Positions 36,458-45,504 of a stretch of 64,000 nt of DNA are shown one piece after another. Below the pieces are notes generated by a model. The model searched no databases, was not told the origin of the DNA, and saw only the letters and a program-made list of their open reading frames with translations. Each line of letters starts with the position of its first letter. The first letter of the stretch is position 1. Location of the stretch: assembly GCA_021848365.1 (NCBI GenBank), contig JAJZUS010000001.1:897517-961516 (forward strand). Direction: 5' to 3'. Origin of the DNA: Actinomycetes bacterium (GTDB lineage: Bacteria > Actinomycetota > Acidimicrobiia > Acidimicrobiales > RAAP-2). The translations under genes were made by a program, and so were the position numbers.

Positions 36458-37363
36458 ATGCGTATCGCCGTAGGGCTCGACATCGCCGACTCGATCGAGA
36501 CGACCCTGGCACGCGCCCATGACCTGCACGGTCTGGGGGTGCGATCGCTCTGGTCCTCGCAGATCTTCGGCCCGGACACCCTGACCGTCCTCGCGATCGT
36601 CGGGCGCGAGTTGCCCGACGTCGACCTCGGGACGGCGGTCGTCCCGGTCCAGCCGCGTCACCCCGCCGTCCTCGCCGCCCAGGCGCGCACCGTGCAGGAG
36701 GCGATCGGGGGCACCCTGACCTTGGGGGTCGGCCTGTCGCACCAGGTCGTCGTGGAGGGACTCTGGGGCCTCACCTTCGAGCGCCCCGCGCACTACATGC
36801 ACGAGTACCTGAACGCCCTCGCCCCGCTCCTTCGAGGCGAGCCGGTGACGAGCTCCGGCGAGATGGTCTCGGTGACCGCGACGGGGGCGCTCGGCCCGCG
36901 TGACGTGCGGGCCCCGGGGCTCGTGGTGGCAGCGCTGGGTGAGCGGATGCTCCGCCTCGCGGGGTCGCTCGCCGACGGGACGGTGCTCTGGATGACCGGT
37001 CGACGGACGATCGAGACGCACATCGCCCCCGTGCTGCGCGCGGCCGCCGACGAGGCGGGACGTCCCGAGCCACGAGTCGTCTGCTCGCTGCCGGTCTGCG
37101 TGACCGACGACCCGGCGCGGGCGGCCGAACTGATCGACCGCCAGTTCGCGATCTACCCGACCCTGCCGAGTTACGCCGCGATGCTCGAGCGCGAGGGCGC
37201 GGCGACGGCGTCCGACATCGCCGTCGTGGGTTCGAGCGAGCAGGTCCGCGACGAGCTCGGCCGCCTCGCGGCGGCCGGGGTGACCGAGTTCTCCGCGGTC
37301 GTCGTCGGGGATCGGGACGAGCGCGTGGCGACGACCGCCCTGGTCGCCTCGATGGCCTCCTAG
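36458..37363 (+). CDS. LLM-class (F420-dependent) oxidoreductase
   Basis: A 301-residue TIM-barrel oxidoreductase of the luciferase-like monooxygenase class. MRIAVGLDIADSIETTLARAHDL, GTAVVPVQPRHPAVLAAQARTVQEAIGGTLTLGVGLSH and VVAALGERMLRLAGSLADGTVLWMTG match the mycobacterial-type F420 branch more than FMN monooxygenases; cofactor is inferred. The ATG at 36458 follows GGGGGGTG. Divergent from purK. Confidence 0.85.
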   Translation: MRIAVGLDIADSIETTLARAHDLHGLGVRSLWSSQIFGPDTLTVLAIVGRELPDVDLGTAVVPVQPRHPAVLAAQARTVQEAIGGTLTLGVGLSHQVVVEGLWGLTFERPAHYMHEYLNALAPLLRGEPVTSSGEMVSVTATGALGPRDVRAPGLVVAALGERMLRLAGSLADGTVLWMTGRRTIETHIAPVLRAAADEAGRPEPRVVCSLPVCVTDDPARAAELIDRQFAIYPTLPSYAAMLEREGAATASDIAVVGSSEQVRDELGRLAAAGVTEFSAVVVGDRDERVATTALVASMAS

Positions 37364-37428
37364 GTCGTCGGGCCCTCCGTGACCAGCGAGCCCTCGGGGG
37401 CACTGAACTAGAGTCGTCGGGTCCCGGG

Positions 37429-37821
37429 ATGTCCCCGGAAGAGGGAGTCGTCGTGGTCGAGGTCGCCAGCATCCTGTCGCTCGCGCTGTTCGTCGCCTTC
37501 GTGACGGCCGGCGCGCAGAAGGTCATTTTCAATCCCTCCATGTCGCACGCCGCGGAGCGGCTCGGCTTCTCGAAGAGCGCCTACCAGCGCATCGGCATCG
37601 TGGAGATCGTGGCGGGCGTCGTCCTCGTCGCGGGACTGTCGGCGACGGGGTCCTCCCTGCTCGCCATCCTCAACGAGGTGGCCGCCGCGGGGCTCGTGCT
37701 GCTCATGATCGGGGCGGCGCGGAGCCACCGTGGGGCGGGCGAGCCGTGGCGATCCGCGATGCCGGCCCTCGCCCTCGGGGCGGCCGCCCTGCTCGAGCTC
37801 GTCTTTCGCCTGGTGGGCTAG
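37429..37821 (+). CDS. DoxX-like small membrane protein
   Basis: A 130-residue protein with about four hydrophobic segments. SLALFVAFVTAGAQKVIFNP, RIGIVEIVAGVVLVAGL and LNEVAAAGLVLLMIGAA follow the DoxX-family pattern. An in-frame GTG at 37453 is an alternative start. It is convergent with the DsbA-family gene, and the two stop codons are both TAG, read from the same CTAG. Confidence 0.75.
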   Translation: MSPEEGVVVVEVASILSLALFVAFVTAGAQKVIFNPSMSHAAERLGFSKSAYQRIGIVEIVAGVVLVAGLSATGSSLLAILNEVAAAGLVLLMIGAARSHRGAGEPWRSAMPALALGAAALLELVFRLVG

Positions 37822-38414
37822 GCCGGCAGGCGGGTGTGCTTGAACTCGTTGAGCGCAGCCTGGTGGGTCATCAGTTCGACGAGTGAGCCGATCAGGCGGG
37901 CGGAGGCCTCGCCGTCGGACGTCGGCGGATCCATGTAACGCACGAAGGTTGCGTCGTGGCCGACGACGAAGGTGGGGACGCCGAAGGCTTCCACCTCCGC
38001 GAAGCGTTCGTGGCTCTGGGCGATCACGCGGTGTGGCCGTCGGGAGGCGACGTCCTCGGCAACTCGGGCGGTGTCGACGCCGAGGGGCTCGAGCACCTCG
38101 AGGACCTCGGCCAGATCCTTCAGTCGGCGGCCCTGCTCGTGGCGCGCCCGGAACAGGGCCTCGTGCGCGTCCACGAAGCGCTCGGGCTGCTCGTCGCGAA
38201 CCGAGACCCCCGCGGCGAGGGCGACGAGGTCACCGTCGTACGAGGGATCGTCCCAGACGTCGGGAGCCCCCTCGTCGCGGTGGCCCTGGCTGAGGCTCCA
38301 GGGGGCGAAGGTGACCTCGAAGGGTGCGCCGGCTCGGAGGGCGGCGATCACGTGGAGGTGGATGTTCTTCGCGAACGGGCAGCGGTAGTCGAAGGAGAGT
38401 TCGAAGGCGGTCAC
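37818..38414 (-). CDS. DsbA/FrnE-family thioredoxin-fold protein
   Basis: A 198-residue DsbA-like protein. FDYRCPFAKNIHLHV places one cysteine where DsbA has CxxC, so it probably does not make disulfides directly; the cis-proline loop is AFGVPTFVV. Such members resemble 2-hydroxychromene-carboxylate isomerases or FrnE-like proteins. No signal peptide. Starts with GTG at 38414. Confidence 0.82.
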   Translation of the reverse strand: MTAFELSFDYRCPFAKNIHLHVIAALRAGAPFEVTFAPWSLSQGHRDEGAPDVWDDPSYDGDLVALAAGVSVRDEQPERFVDAHEALFRARHEQGRRLKDLAEVLEVLEPLGVDTARVAEDVASRRPHRVIAQSHERFAEVEAFGVPTFVVGHDATFVRYMDPPTSDGEASARLIGSLVELMTHQAALNEFKHTRLPA

Positions 38415-38423
38415 CCCGGCAGC

Positions 38424-39221
38424 CTAGGGACGGACGGCGGGCACCTCGACGCCACTCGCCGCACAGCGGGCCCGGAAGGGGCACCAGCGACAGCTCCGCG
38501 GCGAGGGCCGGGCGGGGAAGTCCCCGGCCGCGTGGTAACGGGTGATGCGACTCCACGCCTGAGCCGCGGCGTCGGCTCGCGCGGCCACCACGACGGGGGA
38601 CACGGGGCGTTCGAGGACGCCCGCGCGTCCCACGTAGAGCAGTCGGATCACCCGGGGCATCTCGCCGAGGGCGGCGTCGCACAGGGCGGCGTAGAGCTCG
38701 GTGTTGGCGAAGGTCTGCGTGTCGAACTGGCGCGACGGCGGGCTGCCCGTCTTGTAGTCGATGATCGCGAGGCTCCCGTCGGGCTCTCGATCGAGGCGGT
38801 CGAGGATGCCGAGCAGCGGGGTCCCGTCGAGATCGACCTCGAGGCGCAGCTCGACGCCCTCGTGGACGACCGCGGCGGGGTCCTCGAGGGTCGCGTAGGT
38901 GTCGAGCGCGCGCGACGCGTCGGCCCGGAGGCGCTCGTCGAGGTTGGCTTCGTCGGCGAGGTCGCCGCGGACCCCCTCGTCGACGACGGCCTCGAGGGCG
39001 GCCGGGAGCAGGGAGTGGGCGACGTCGAGGGAGCGCTCGTCGGCGGGACGACGGTGGAGGTGCTCGAGGACGTGGTGGACGACCCGGCCGCGCGTCGTCG
39101 CGTAGGTGGCGGGCTGAGGGATCCGTTCGACTGCGGAGTACTGGTAGCGCCGCGGACAGGACTGAAAGTCCTGGAGCCGCGAGGGGGAGAGTGCGCGGGG
39201 GAGCGGATCGGAGAGCGCCAC
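38424..39221 (-). CDS. RecB-like PD-(D/E)XK nuclease with Fe-S-type cysteines
   Basis: A 265-residue nuclease of the RecB/Cas4-like superfamily. SPSRLQDFQSCPRRYQYS is the N-terminal cysteine motif, RGRVVHHVLEHLH the entry helix, LLGILDRLDREPDGSLAIIDYKTG the catalytic D...D-Y-K core, and CRWCPFRARC the C-terminal trio. One early plus three late cysteines suggest a 4Fe-4S cluster as in AddB. No helicase is adjacent, so it may act alone or with a distant partner. The GTG start has a -10 box 6 nt upstream. Confidence 0.88.
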   Translation of the reverse strand: MALSDPLPRALSPSRLQDFQSCPRRYQYSAVERIPQPATYATTRGRVVHHVLEHLHRRPADERSLDVAHSLLPAALEAVVDEGVRGDLADEANLDERLRADASRALDTYATLEDPAAVVHEGVELRLEVDLDGTPLLGILDRLDREPDGSLAIIDYKTGSPPSRQFDTQTFANTELYAALCDAALGEMPRVIRLLYVGRAGVLERPVSPVVVAARADAAAQAWSRITRYHAAGDFPARPSPRSCRWCPFRARCAASGVEVPAVRP

Positions 39222-39227
39222 GGCCTC

Positions 39228-39233
39228 ACCGTA
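39228..39233 (-). promoter_or_regulatory. -10 box TACGGT, RecB-like nuclease
   Basis: On the minus strand TACGGT ends 6 nt before the GTG at 39221. Confidence 0.5.
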
Positions 39234-39270
39234 CGCGACGGGGGTGACGGCGCCGGGTAGAAATGACGCC

Positions 39271-39573
39271 GTGCGTCGGCGAGAATTGTCACCCGCCCCG
39301 GTCGCGCTGCGCCGGGAGGAGTCCTGGGCCGGAGTGCGCCCCGGAGATGCGGTGGAGGTCGACGACGCTCGGCTGCGCCACGGACGGTGGGCCTTCGAGG
39401 CGCACGTGGTGAATGAGGCGTCCGGGGAGCACTGGGTCGACGTCCGCGGTGGGCGCGATGGCGAGAGCGTGCGTCGCTCCGTGCGTTGCGAGCTCGTCTA
39501 TCCCGGGGGAGCGCGTCGGCGCGGCCACCTGACCGGTCCCTCCCTCGTGGACGCGCCGCGGCTACCCCTCTGA
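39271..39573 (+). CDS. small basic hypothetical protein
   Basis: A 100-residue Arg-rich protein (RREESWAGVRPGDAVEVDDARLRHGRWAFEAHVVNEASGEHWVDVRGG) with a likely all-beta, SH3-like fold. I do not recognise it. GTG 39271 is preferred over 39244 since a weak TAGAAA box lies 7 nt before it. It is divergent from the RecB-like gene and its last 12 nt overlap the convergent MFS gene. Confidence 0.55.
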   Translation: MRRRELSPAPVALRREESWAGVRPGDAVEVDDARLRHGRWAFEAHVVNEASGEHWVDVRGGRDGESVRRSVRCELVYPGGARRRGHLTGPSLVDAPRLPL

Positions 39574-40797
39574 GGACGGTTGGTCGATCGCGTTCACGCG
39601 GCGCGACGCGAGGATGAGAACGCTCGGTACCAGCGTCAGCAGGGCCGCGCCCACGAGGTAGGGCCGTACCCCGACGACGCCGCTCAGCGATCCCGCCACG
39701 ACGAGACCCACCGGGCTGAGGCCGAGGGAGACGAACCAGTCGACGCTGCTCACGCGACCGAGGAGCTCTCGGGGTACGAGCCTCTGCAGCATCGACTCCC
39801 AGATGACGTTGCCGTAGAGCAGGCCGGGCGTCGTGAGGATCGGGATCACGAGGATCTCGGCGTAGTTGTGCGCCACCCCGACGATGGCGACGGCGAGGGA
39901 CGCGCTGACCCACGCGAGGGACATGGCGCGGATACGTCGTCGGGGGACGGGGAGGTTGCTCACGACCAGGGCGACGAGCGCCCCGGCCGCACCGCCGATC
40001 GCGAAGAAGAAGCCGATGGCGGGCTTGGAGGCGTGAAGGTCGTTGCGGAGGAGGAAGGAGAGCAGCACTCCCGAGGGGACGAAGACGAGAGCGTTCAGCA
40101 GCGCCGCGCTGAGCAGCGTGGCCCAGATCCACGTCTGGCCACGCACGAAGCGCAGTCCCTCGAGGATCTCGTGGCGCATGGACGGCGCCTCGCGACGCTC
40201 CGGACGAGGGGTCGGGCGCATGATGAGGAGGCTCGTGGCCGAGACCGCGAAGGTCGCGGCGTCGACGCCGATGGCGACGGAGGTGGAACTCGCCGCCAGG
40301 AGGCCACCCACCGCGGGACCGAGGAACTGACCGACGACGTTGTTGGCGAGGGGCCGCGCGCTGTTCATGGCGGGAAGGAGCTCGTCGGGGACGATCTCGG
40401 GGACGACCGCTGTCAGAGCGGGGGTGAAGAGCGCGTCGAAAGAGCCGAAGACGAGGGCGAAGGCGATGAGGTCGACGTAGTGCAGGTGGTGCGAGGCGAT
40501 GAGGGCGACCAGGGCCGTGGTGACGATGGCCCGACCGACGTCGCTCACGAGGAGGAGGAGGCGTCTTGAGTGGCGGTCGACGATGACCCCGCCGACGAGC
40601 AGGAAAGCGACGGTCGGCGCCATCCGAGCCGCGGCGAACCACCCGAGGGCGCCCGGTGAGCGCGTGGTGTCGAGGACGAGCAGCGTCAGGGCGACCGACG
40701 CGACGCCGTCGCCGAACATCGAGACGGTCTGACCGGCGAGCAGGAGGGCGGGATCGCGCCGGTGCAGCAGGCGCCACAGAGCGGGTCGACCGGGCAC
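39562..40797 (-). CDS. MFS exporter (EntS-like)
   Basis: A 411-residue, roughly 12-TM transporter. The N-terminus (LWRLLHRRDPALLLAGQTVSMFGDGVASVALTLLVLDTT) and VDRHSRRLLLLVSDVGRAIV match the MFS_3 / enterobactin-exporter-like group. The GTG at 40797 has its own -10 box and a divergent neighbour only 31 bp away. Substrate unknown. Confidence 0.86.
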   Translation of the reverse strand: MPGRPALWRLLHRRDPALLLAGQTVSMFGDGVASVALTLLVLDTTRSPGALGWFAAARMAPTVAFLLVGGVIVDRHSRRLLLLVSDVGRAIVTTALVALIASHHLHYVDLIAFALVFGSFDALFTPALTAVVPEIVPDELLPAMNSARPLANNVVGQFLGPAVGGLLAASSTSVAIGVDAATFAVSATSLLIMRPTPRPERREAPSMRHEILEGLRFVRGQTWIWATLLSAALLNALVFVPSGVLLSFLLRNDLHASKPAIGFFFAIGGAAGALVALVVSNLPVPRRRIRAMSLAWVSASLAVAIVGVAHNYAEILVIPILTTPGLLYGNVIWESMLQRLVPRELLGRVSSVDWFVSLGLSPVGLVVAGSLSGVVGVRPYLVGAALLTLVPSVLILASRRVNAIDQPSSEG

Positions 40798-40804
40798 CGT
40801 GACG

Positions 40805-40810
40805 ACGCTA
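40805..40810 (-). promoter_or_regulatory. -10 box TAGCGT, EntS-like MFS
   Basis: On the minus strand TAGCGT ends 7 nt before the GTG at 40797, in the same 31-bp gap as the divergent TACCCT box. Confidence 0.55.
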
Positions 40811-40816
40811 GCCCGA

Positions 40817-40822
40817 TACCCT
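40817..40822 (+). promoter_or_regulatory. -10 box TACCCT, DCC-family gene
   Basis: TACCCT ends 6 nt before the ATG at 40829. This places the start here and not at the upstream GTG 40799. Confidence 0.55.
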
Positions 40823-40828
40823 GAGCAA

Positions 40829-41173
40829 ATGGCACGACTCGTCTACGACGCCGGGTGCTCGTGGTGCGTGGGTGCCGTTGACTTCGCGCGACGTCACGTC
40901 ATCGAGCCCCGTCCCTTCGAGCCCGTGGGGAGCTCGCTCGCGCTCGCCGAGGGATCGACCGGACTCAGCGTCGAGCAGTGCGCCACCTCGGTCTGGTGGA
41001 TCGACGACGAGGGGGCTCGTGGCGGCGTCGACGCCGTGGCGGCGGTCCTCGGGACGATGCGCGCGCCGTGGTCGTGGCTGGGCGCCGTCATCGCCCGTCG
41101 ACCCGTGCGGTGGATCGCGGAGCCCGTGTACCGGGTCGTCGCGCGACGACGCCCCGGCCGTCGGCGCGCCTGA
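40829..41173 (+). CDS. DCC-family thiol-disulfide oxidoreductase-like protein
   Basis: A 114-residue thioredoxin-like protein of the DUF393/DCC family. YDAGCSWCVGAVDFARR carries the CxxC pair in the family position. The middle has VWWIDDEGARGGVDAVAAVL and the basic C-terminus RRPGRRRA. Redox role inferred from the CxxC only. Confidence 0.8.
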   Translation: MARLVYDAGCSWCVGAVDFARRHVIEPRPFEPVGSSLALAEGSTGLSVEQCATSVWWIDDEGARGGVDAVAAVLGTMRAPWSWLGAVIARRPVRWIAEPVYRVVARRRPGRRRA

Positions 41174-41195
41174 CCGGAGCGGCGGAGCGGAGCGT

Positions 41196-41201
41196 TACGC
41201 T
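41196..41201 (+). promoter_or_regulatory. -10 box TACGCT, aldo/keto reductase
   Basis: TACGCT ends 6 nt before the ATG at 41208; the gap GCCGCC lacks a Shine-Dalgarno. Confidence 0.55.
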
Positions 41202-41207
41202 GCCGCC

Positions 41208-42179
41208 ATGGACTACGTCACCCTCGGCCACACCGGACTCAAGGTCTCTCGCGTCTGCCTGGGCCTGATGAGCTACGGGGAGCCGACGAGGGGCAATCAG
41301 CCCTGGTCGCTCCCGGAGGGGGAGGCGCGACCCTTCTTCACCCAGGCCCTCGACGCGGGAATCAACTTCTTCGACACGGCCAACGTCTACTCGGCGGGCT
41401 CGAGCGAGGAGATCACGGGGCGAGTCCTGCTCTCGATGGTCGATCGTGACGAGATCGTCCTCGCGACGAAGGTGCACGGAAAGATGCACGACGACGCGAA
41501 CGGGCAGGGCCTCTCGCGCAAGGCGATCCTGCGCGAGATCGACAACTCGCTCCGGCGGCTCGGAACGGACTACGTCGACCTCTACCAGATCCATCGGTGG
41601 GACCCGGCGACGCCGATCGAGGAGACGATGGAGGCGCTCCACGACGTGGTGCGCTCGGGCAAGGCCCGCTACATCGGGGCGTCGTCGATGTACGCCTGGC
41701 AGTTCGCCAAGGCGCAGCACGTGGCCGCGGCCCACGGGTGGACGCGCTTCGTGAGCATGCAGAACTACTACAACCTCCTCTACCGGGAGGAGGAGCGCGA
41801 GATGATGCCCCTCCTGCTCGACCAGGGCGTCGGGTCGATCCCGTGGAGCCCACTCGCTCGTGGGCGTCTCGCTCGCCCCTGGGACACGACGACGAACCGT
41901 TCGTCGCAGGACCCGTTCGGTCAGAACCTCTACGACGAGATGGATCACCCGATCGTCGACGAGGTGAACGCCATCGCCGCACGGCGGAGTGTGTCGCCGG
42001 CGACGGTCGCCCTCGCGTGGGTGCTGCGCCACCCAGCGGTCGCGAGCCCCATCGTCGGGGCGACCAAGGAGCACCACTTGAGCGACGCGCTGGCCGCGCT
42101 CGACCTCGAGCTGAGCCCCGACGACGTGTCGGCGCTCGAGGCCCCCTATCGCCCGCACCCGGTGCGGGGACACCAGTAA
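41208..42179 (+). CDS. aldo/keto reductase
   Basis: A 323-residue NADPH-dependent carbonyl reductase with a TIM barrel. The catalytic set is visible: FDTANVYSAG (Asp, Tyr), LATKVHG (Lys) and YQIHRWD (His). LGHTGLKVSRVCLGLMSYG and VSMQNYYNLLYREEEREMMPL are typical of the AKR11/YajO-like branch. Substrate unknown. Confidence 0.92.
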   Translation: MDYVTLGHTGLKVSRVCLGLMSYGEPTRGNQPWSLPEGEARPFFTQALDAGINFFDTANVYSAGSSEEITGRVLLSMVDRDEIVLATKVHGKMHDDANGQGLSRKAILREIDNSLRRLGTDYVDLYQIHRWDPATPIEETMEALHDVVRSGKARYIGASSMYAWQFAKAQHVAAAHGWTRFVSMQNYYNLLYREEEREMMPLLLDQGVGSIPWSPLARGRLARPWDTTTNRSSQDPFGQNLYDEMDHPIVDEVNAIAARRSVSPATVALAWVLRHPAVASPIVGATKEHHLSDALAALDLELSPDDVSALEAPYRPHPVRGHQ

Positions 42180-42198
42180 CAATTTTCGGAGCAACCCC

Positions 42199-42204
42199 TA
42201 GAAT
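42199..42204 (+). promoter_or_regulatory. -10 box TAGAAT, cysK
   Basis: TAGAAT lies 47 nt before the cysK GTG in the only AT-rich stretch nearby; the transcript would have a leader containing the palindrome at 42220. Confidence 0.5.
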
Positions 42205-42219
42205 CTCAATTTGTTAGGT

Positions 42220-42231
42220 CGGGAATTCCCG
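42220..42231. promoter_or_regulatory. palindrome in cysK leader
   Basis: CGGGAATTCCCG is a perfect 12-bp palindrome 16 nt downstream of the presumed -10 box, well placed for a repressor of cysteine synthesis genes. The binding protein is unknown. Confidence 0.4.
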
Positions 42232-42251
42232 GACCAGGAAGGCAGAACCCC

Positions 42252-43184
42252 GTGCGCATCGCTCCCGACATCACGCACCTGATCGGCGGAACTCCGCTCG
42301 TGCGACTCAACCGTCTCACCGACGGACTCCCCGCCACGGTGCTCGCGAAGTTGGAGTACTTCAACCCGAGTGGCTCGGTGAAGGACCGCGCGGCCGTCGC
42401 CATGATCGACGCCGCGGAGGCCGCCGGGCTCCTCAAGCCCGGCGACACCATCGTCGAGCCGACGAGCGGCAACACCGGCATCGCCCTGGCGATGATCGCG
42501 GCTGCCCGTGGCTACCGGTGCATCCTGACGATGCCCGAGACGATGAGTCGGGAGCGGCGCATGCTGCTGCGCGGCTACGGCGCCGAGTTGATCCTCACCC
42601 CGGGTCCCGGAGGGATGAACGCCGCGATCGCGCGGGCCCAGGAGCTCGTCGCCGAGCACGGCTACTACATGCCCCAGCAGTTCGAGAACCCCGCGAACCC
42701 TCAGGCCCACCGCGAGACCACGGCGGCGGAGATCTGGGATGACACCGAGGGCAGCATCGACGTCCTGGTGGCAGGGGTCGGTACGGGTGGCACCATCGCC
42801 GGGATCGCCCAGGCGCTGAAGCAGCGCAAGCCCTCGCTCCACGTGGTCGCCGTCGAGCCGACGGCTTCGCCCGTGCTCTCGGGCGGGGAGAAGGGCCCGC
42901 ACCCGATCCAGGGGATCGGGGCCGGCTTCATTCCGGTGAACTACGACGCGAGCGTGGTCGACGAAGTGGCGACGGTGACCAACGACGACGCCTTCGCGAC
43001 CGCCCGTGCCCTCGCCACGCGCGAGGGACTGCTCCTCGGGATCTCCTCGGGAGCGGCGGTGTCGGCCGCCCTGCGCGTGGCGGCTCGTCCCGAGCGCGCC
43101 GGCCAGACGATCGTGGCGATGACGGCCTCATTCGGCGAGCGCTACCTCTCGACGCCGCTCTTCGACGGATTGGGGGACCAGTGA
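42252..43184 (+). CDS. cysK: cysteine synthase (O-acetylserine sulfhydrylase)
   Basis: A 310-residue PLP enzyme making cysteine from O-acetylserine and sulfide. [11 protein letters not shown] carries the PLP lysine at residue 44; [12 protein letters not shown] binds the substrate, and [13 protein letters not shown] the PLP phosphate. The GTG at 42252 follows AGGAAGG with about 9-nt spacing. cysE overlaps its stop, so the two enzymes of the pathway are made together. Confidence 0.95.
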   Translation: MRIAPDITHLIGGTPLVRLNRLTDGLPATVLAKLEYFNPSGSVKDRAAVAMIDAAEAAGLLKPGDTIVEPTSGNTGIALAMIAAARGYRCILTMPETMSRERRMLLRGYGAELILTPGPGGMNAAIARAQELVAEHGYYMPQQFENPANPQAHRETTAAEIWDDTEGSIDVLVAGVGTGGTIAGIAQALKQRKPSLHVVAVEPTASPVLSGGEKGPHPIQGIGAGFIPVNYDASVVDEVATVTNDDAFATARALATREGLLLGISSGAAVSAALRVAARPERAGQTIVAMTASFGERYLSTPLFDGLGDQ

Positions 43185-43741
43185 TCCTGACCCGTCTCGT
43201 CGGGCGCCTGCGGGAAGACCTACAGGCGGCCCTCGACCGGGATCCCGCGGCGCGGACCGCCCTCGAGGTGGCTCTGACGTATCCGGGAGTCCACGCGCTC
43301 TGGGGATATCGCATCGGCCACTGCCTGTGGCGTCACGGTCACTTCCTCAGCGCCCGGATCATCAGCTCGGCGGTGCGCGTGCTGACGGCGGTCGACATCC
43401 ACCCCGCGGCCGAGATCGGTCGGCGGCTCTTCATCGACCACGCCGCGGGCGTGGTCATCGGGGCGACCGCGGAGGTGGGCGACGACGTCACCATGTTCCA
43501 CGGTGTGACGCTCGGTGGCGTCACCATGAGCCACGGCAAGCGCCACCCCACGATCGAGGATCGCGTCATGATCGGAACGGGGGCGACCATCCTCGGTCCC
43601 GTCACCGTGGGCCACGACAGTCGCGTCGGCGCCCAGAGCGTCGTGACGAAGGACGTGAAGCCCTACAGCGTGGTCGTCGGCGTGCCGGCTCGAGCGATCA
43701 CGAACGACGCCCACGACGGGTCTCCGTCGACGTCGGACTGA
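43181..43741 (+). CDS. cysE: serine O-acetyltransferase
   Basis: A 186-residue left-handed beta-helix acetyltransferase of the short (EpsC/SrpH-like) type lacking the long N-terminal domain of E. coli Cys[41 protein letters not shown] and [21 protein letters not shown] are diagnostic. It makes O-acetylserine for CysK. Confidence 0.94.
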   Translation: MILTRLVGRLREDLQAALDRDPAARTALEVALTYPGVHALWGYRIGHCLWRHGHFLSARIISSAVRVLTAVDIHPAAEIGRRLFIDHAAGVVIGATAEVGDDVTMFHGVTLGGVTMSHGKRHPTIEDRVMIGTGATILGPVTVGHDSRVGAQSVVTKDVKPYSVVVGVPARAITNDAHDGSPSTSD

Positions 43742-44024
43742 CGACCGTCCCGCACCGCGGGGCCGCGACGGCCGACGATCGTCCGGAGAGTGAGACGTCC
43801 TCACGTCGGGGCGCCGATCGCCGTGACGAACGGATGGTGTTGATCCGGCGCCCATCGAGGGAACGGGTGGGCGACGCGTCGTGTGCGGACATCGCTCGGG
43901 TCACCGGTGCTCGCCCGGTCGGACGGGTGAGACGAAACTTATTTCACGGGAAGGGAATCCCGAATCCGAGATCGGCCTATCGATACAGTCTCCCGTCACA
44001 ACCGTGATCACCGTAGGGGGAAGC
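43742..44024. other. intergenic region, cysE to permease
   Basis: A 283-bp stretch. The first 180 bp show no convincing gene, although an open frame reads through. The last 85 bp are relatively AT-rich, with a possible -10 TACAGT at 43984-43989 and CGGGA/TCCCG arms around 43947-43962, and probably hold the promoter of the permease-formamidase pair. Confidence 0.4.
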
Positions 44025-45473
44025 GTGAGTACCGAAGGAGCCACTCTCGAACGCAACGCGATCGGACTGCGCGAGGTCGCGTTCCAGTCGATCTGCTCGA
44101 TGGCGCCGGCCGCGGCCGTCGCGGCGTCGATCCCATTCGGGTCGCCCCTCGCCGGAGGAGCCCTACCCCTCGCGGTGGTCTTCGCCTTCGTGGGCATCCT
44201 CTTCACCGCGTCGAGCATCGGTCAGTTGGCGAAGCACATCCCGTCCTCGGGGTCGGTCGGCACGTACGCGGCGGTCGGCCTTCGTCCGTGGGTGGGCTAC
44301 CTGGTGGGCTGGGGCTACGCCGCCGTCGAAGTGCTCATCGTCCCCCTCGTGATGCTCCAGCTCGGATTCACCGTGGCCGGAGAGTGGAACTCCAAGGTGC
44401 ACTCGTTCCCCACCGGGTCCTGGTGGGTCTTCACCGCGATCGGCACGCTGCTCGTGTGCTGGCTCGTGTGGCGCGGCATCCGCACCTCGGCCCGAACCTC
44501 CACCATCTTGGGCTTCTTCGAGATCACGGTCTTCGTCGTCCTGGCGATCGTGCTGATCGTGAAGGCCGGCGGGCACAACACCCTCGCCGTGTTCTCGGTC
44601 AAGTACGCGAACGCCCCGGGCTTCCACGGCTGGTCGGGCGTCATCGCCGGATCGGTCTTCACCCTGCTCGCCTTCTCGGGCTTCGAGGCCGCGGCGCCGA
44701 TGGCCGAGGAGACCATCAATCCCCGGCGCAACACGCCGCGGGCGATCATGATCGCCACCCTCAGCATCGGTGCCCTCTACATCTTCACCACCTACGCCGC
44801 CGACGTCGCCTTCGGCCCGGGAAAGTTCACCGGGTTCGCCGCCTCGGCCAACGGCGTCCCGTGGGACGGCTTGGCCAATTCGGTCTCGGTCGTCTTCTGG
44901 CTCCTCGTCTTACTCGCGATCGTGAACTCGACGCTGGCGAACGCCATCGCGGGCTCGAACGTCTTCACCCGCACGGCCTTCGCGTTCGGACGGGCCGGCG
45001 CCTTCCCCAAGGGTTTGGCCAAGCTGAACGAGAAGCGACACTCACCCCAGAACGGCATCATCCTCCAGCTGCTCATCGGGCTCGTGGTGGCTCTGGGGCT
45101 CGGGGCCTACTACGGGCCGACCGAGGCGTTCGGCATCGTGGCGACGGGCATCGTCCTCATCGTGGTCCTCGTCTACCTCGTCACGAACCTGGCCTGCATC
45201 GGATTCTTCACCAAGCACCGTCGTGACGAGCGCCACCCCGTGATGCACATCCTCTTCCCACTGATCGGCTTCGTCTTCCTGCTGCCGGGGTTCTTCAACG
45301 CGGCGGGTATCACCGGCATCCCGGGCCTCAAGTTCATCGCGGCCCTGCCCGCCCCGCTCTCGTACGCCGCGTGGTTCATGGGTGCGTGGATGGTGGTGGG
45401 AGTCGGTGTCATGCTCTACCTGCGCGCGAAGCGCCCGAGCGCCATCGACGAGGTGGCGACCATCCACGAGTAG
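44025..45473 (+). CDS. APC-superfamily amino acid/amine permease
   Basis: A 482-residue, 12-TM transporter. GLREVAFQSICSMAPAAAVAASIPFG is the TM1 substrate region, with FTLLAFSGFEAAAPMAEETINPRRNTPRAI the characteristic TM6-loop signature. GTG 44025 has AGGGGG 4 nt upstream. It is 31 nt before a formamidase-like amidase, suggesting import of an amide or amine that the amidase then hydrolyses. Confidence 0.88.
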   Translation: MSTEGATLERNAIGLREVAFQSICSMAPAAAVAASIPFGSPLAGGALPLAVVFAFVGILFTASSIGQLAKHIPSSGSVGTYAAVGLRPWVGYLVGWGYAAVEVLIVPLVMLQLGFTVAGEWNSKVHSFPTGSWWVFTAIGTLLVCWLVWRGIRTSARTSTILGFFEITVFVVLAIVLIVKAGGHNTLAVFSVKYANAPGFHGWSGVIAGSVFTLLAFSGFEAAAPMAEETINPRRNTPRAIMIATLSIGALYIFTTYAADVAFGPGKFTGFAASANGVPWDGLANSVSVVFWLLVLLAIVNSTLANAIAGSNVFTRTAFAFGRAGAFPKGLAKLNEKRHSPQNGIILQLLIGLVVALGLGAYYGPTEAFGIVATGIVLIVVLVYLVTNLACIGFFTKHRRDERHPVMHILFPLIGFVFLLPGFFNAAGITGIPGLKFIAALPAPLSYAAWFMGAWMVVGVGVMLYLRAKRPSAIDEVATIHE

Positions 45474-45504
45474 GCCCGCGTCCCGAGGAACTGAGGAGAA
45501 CACC

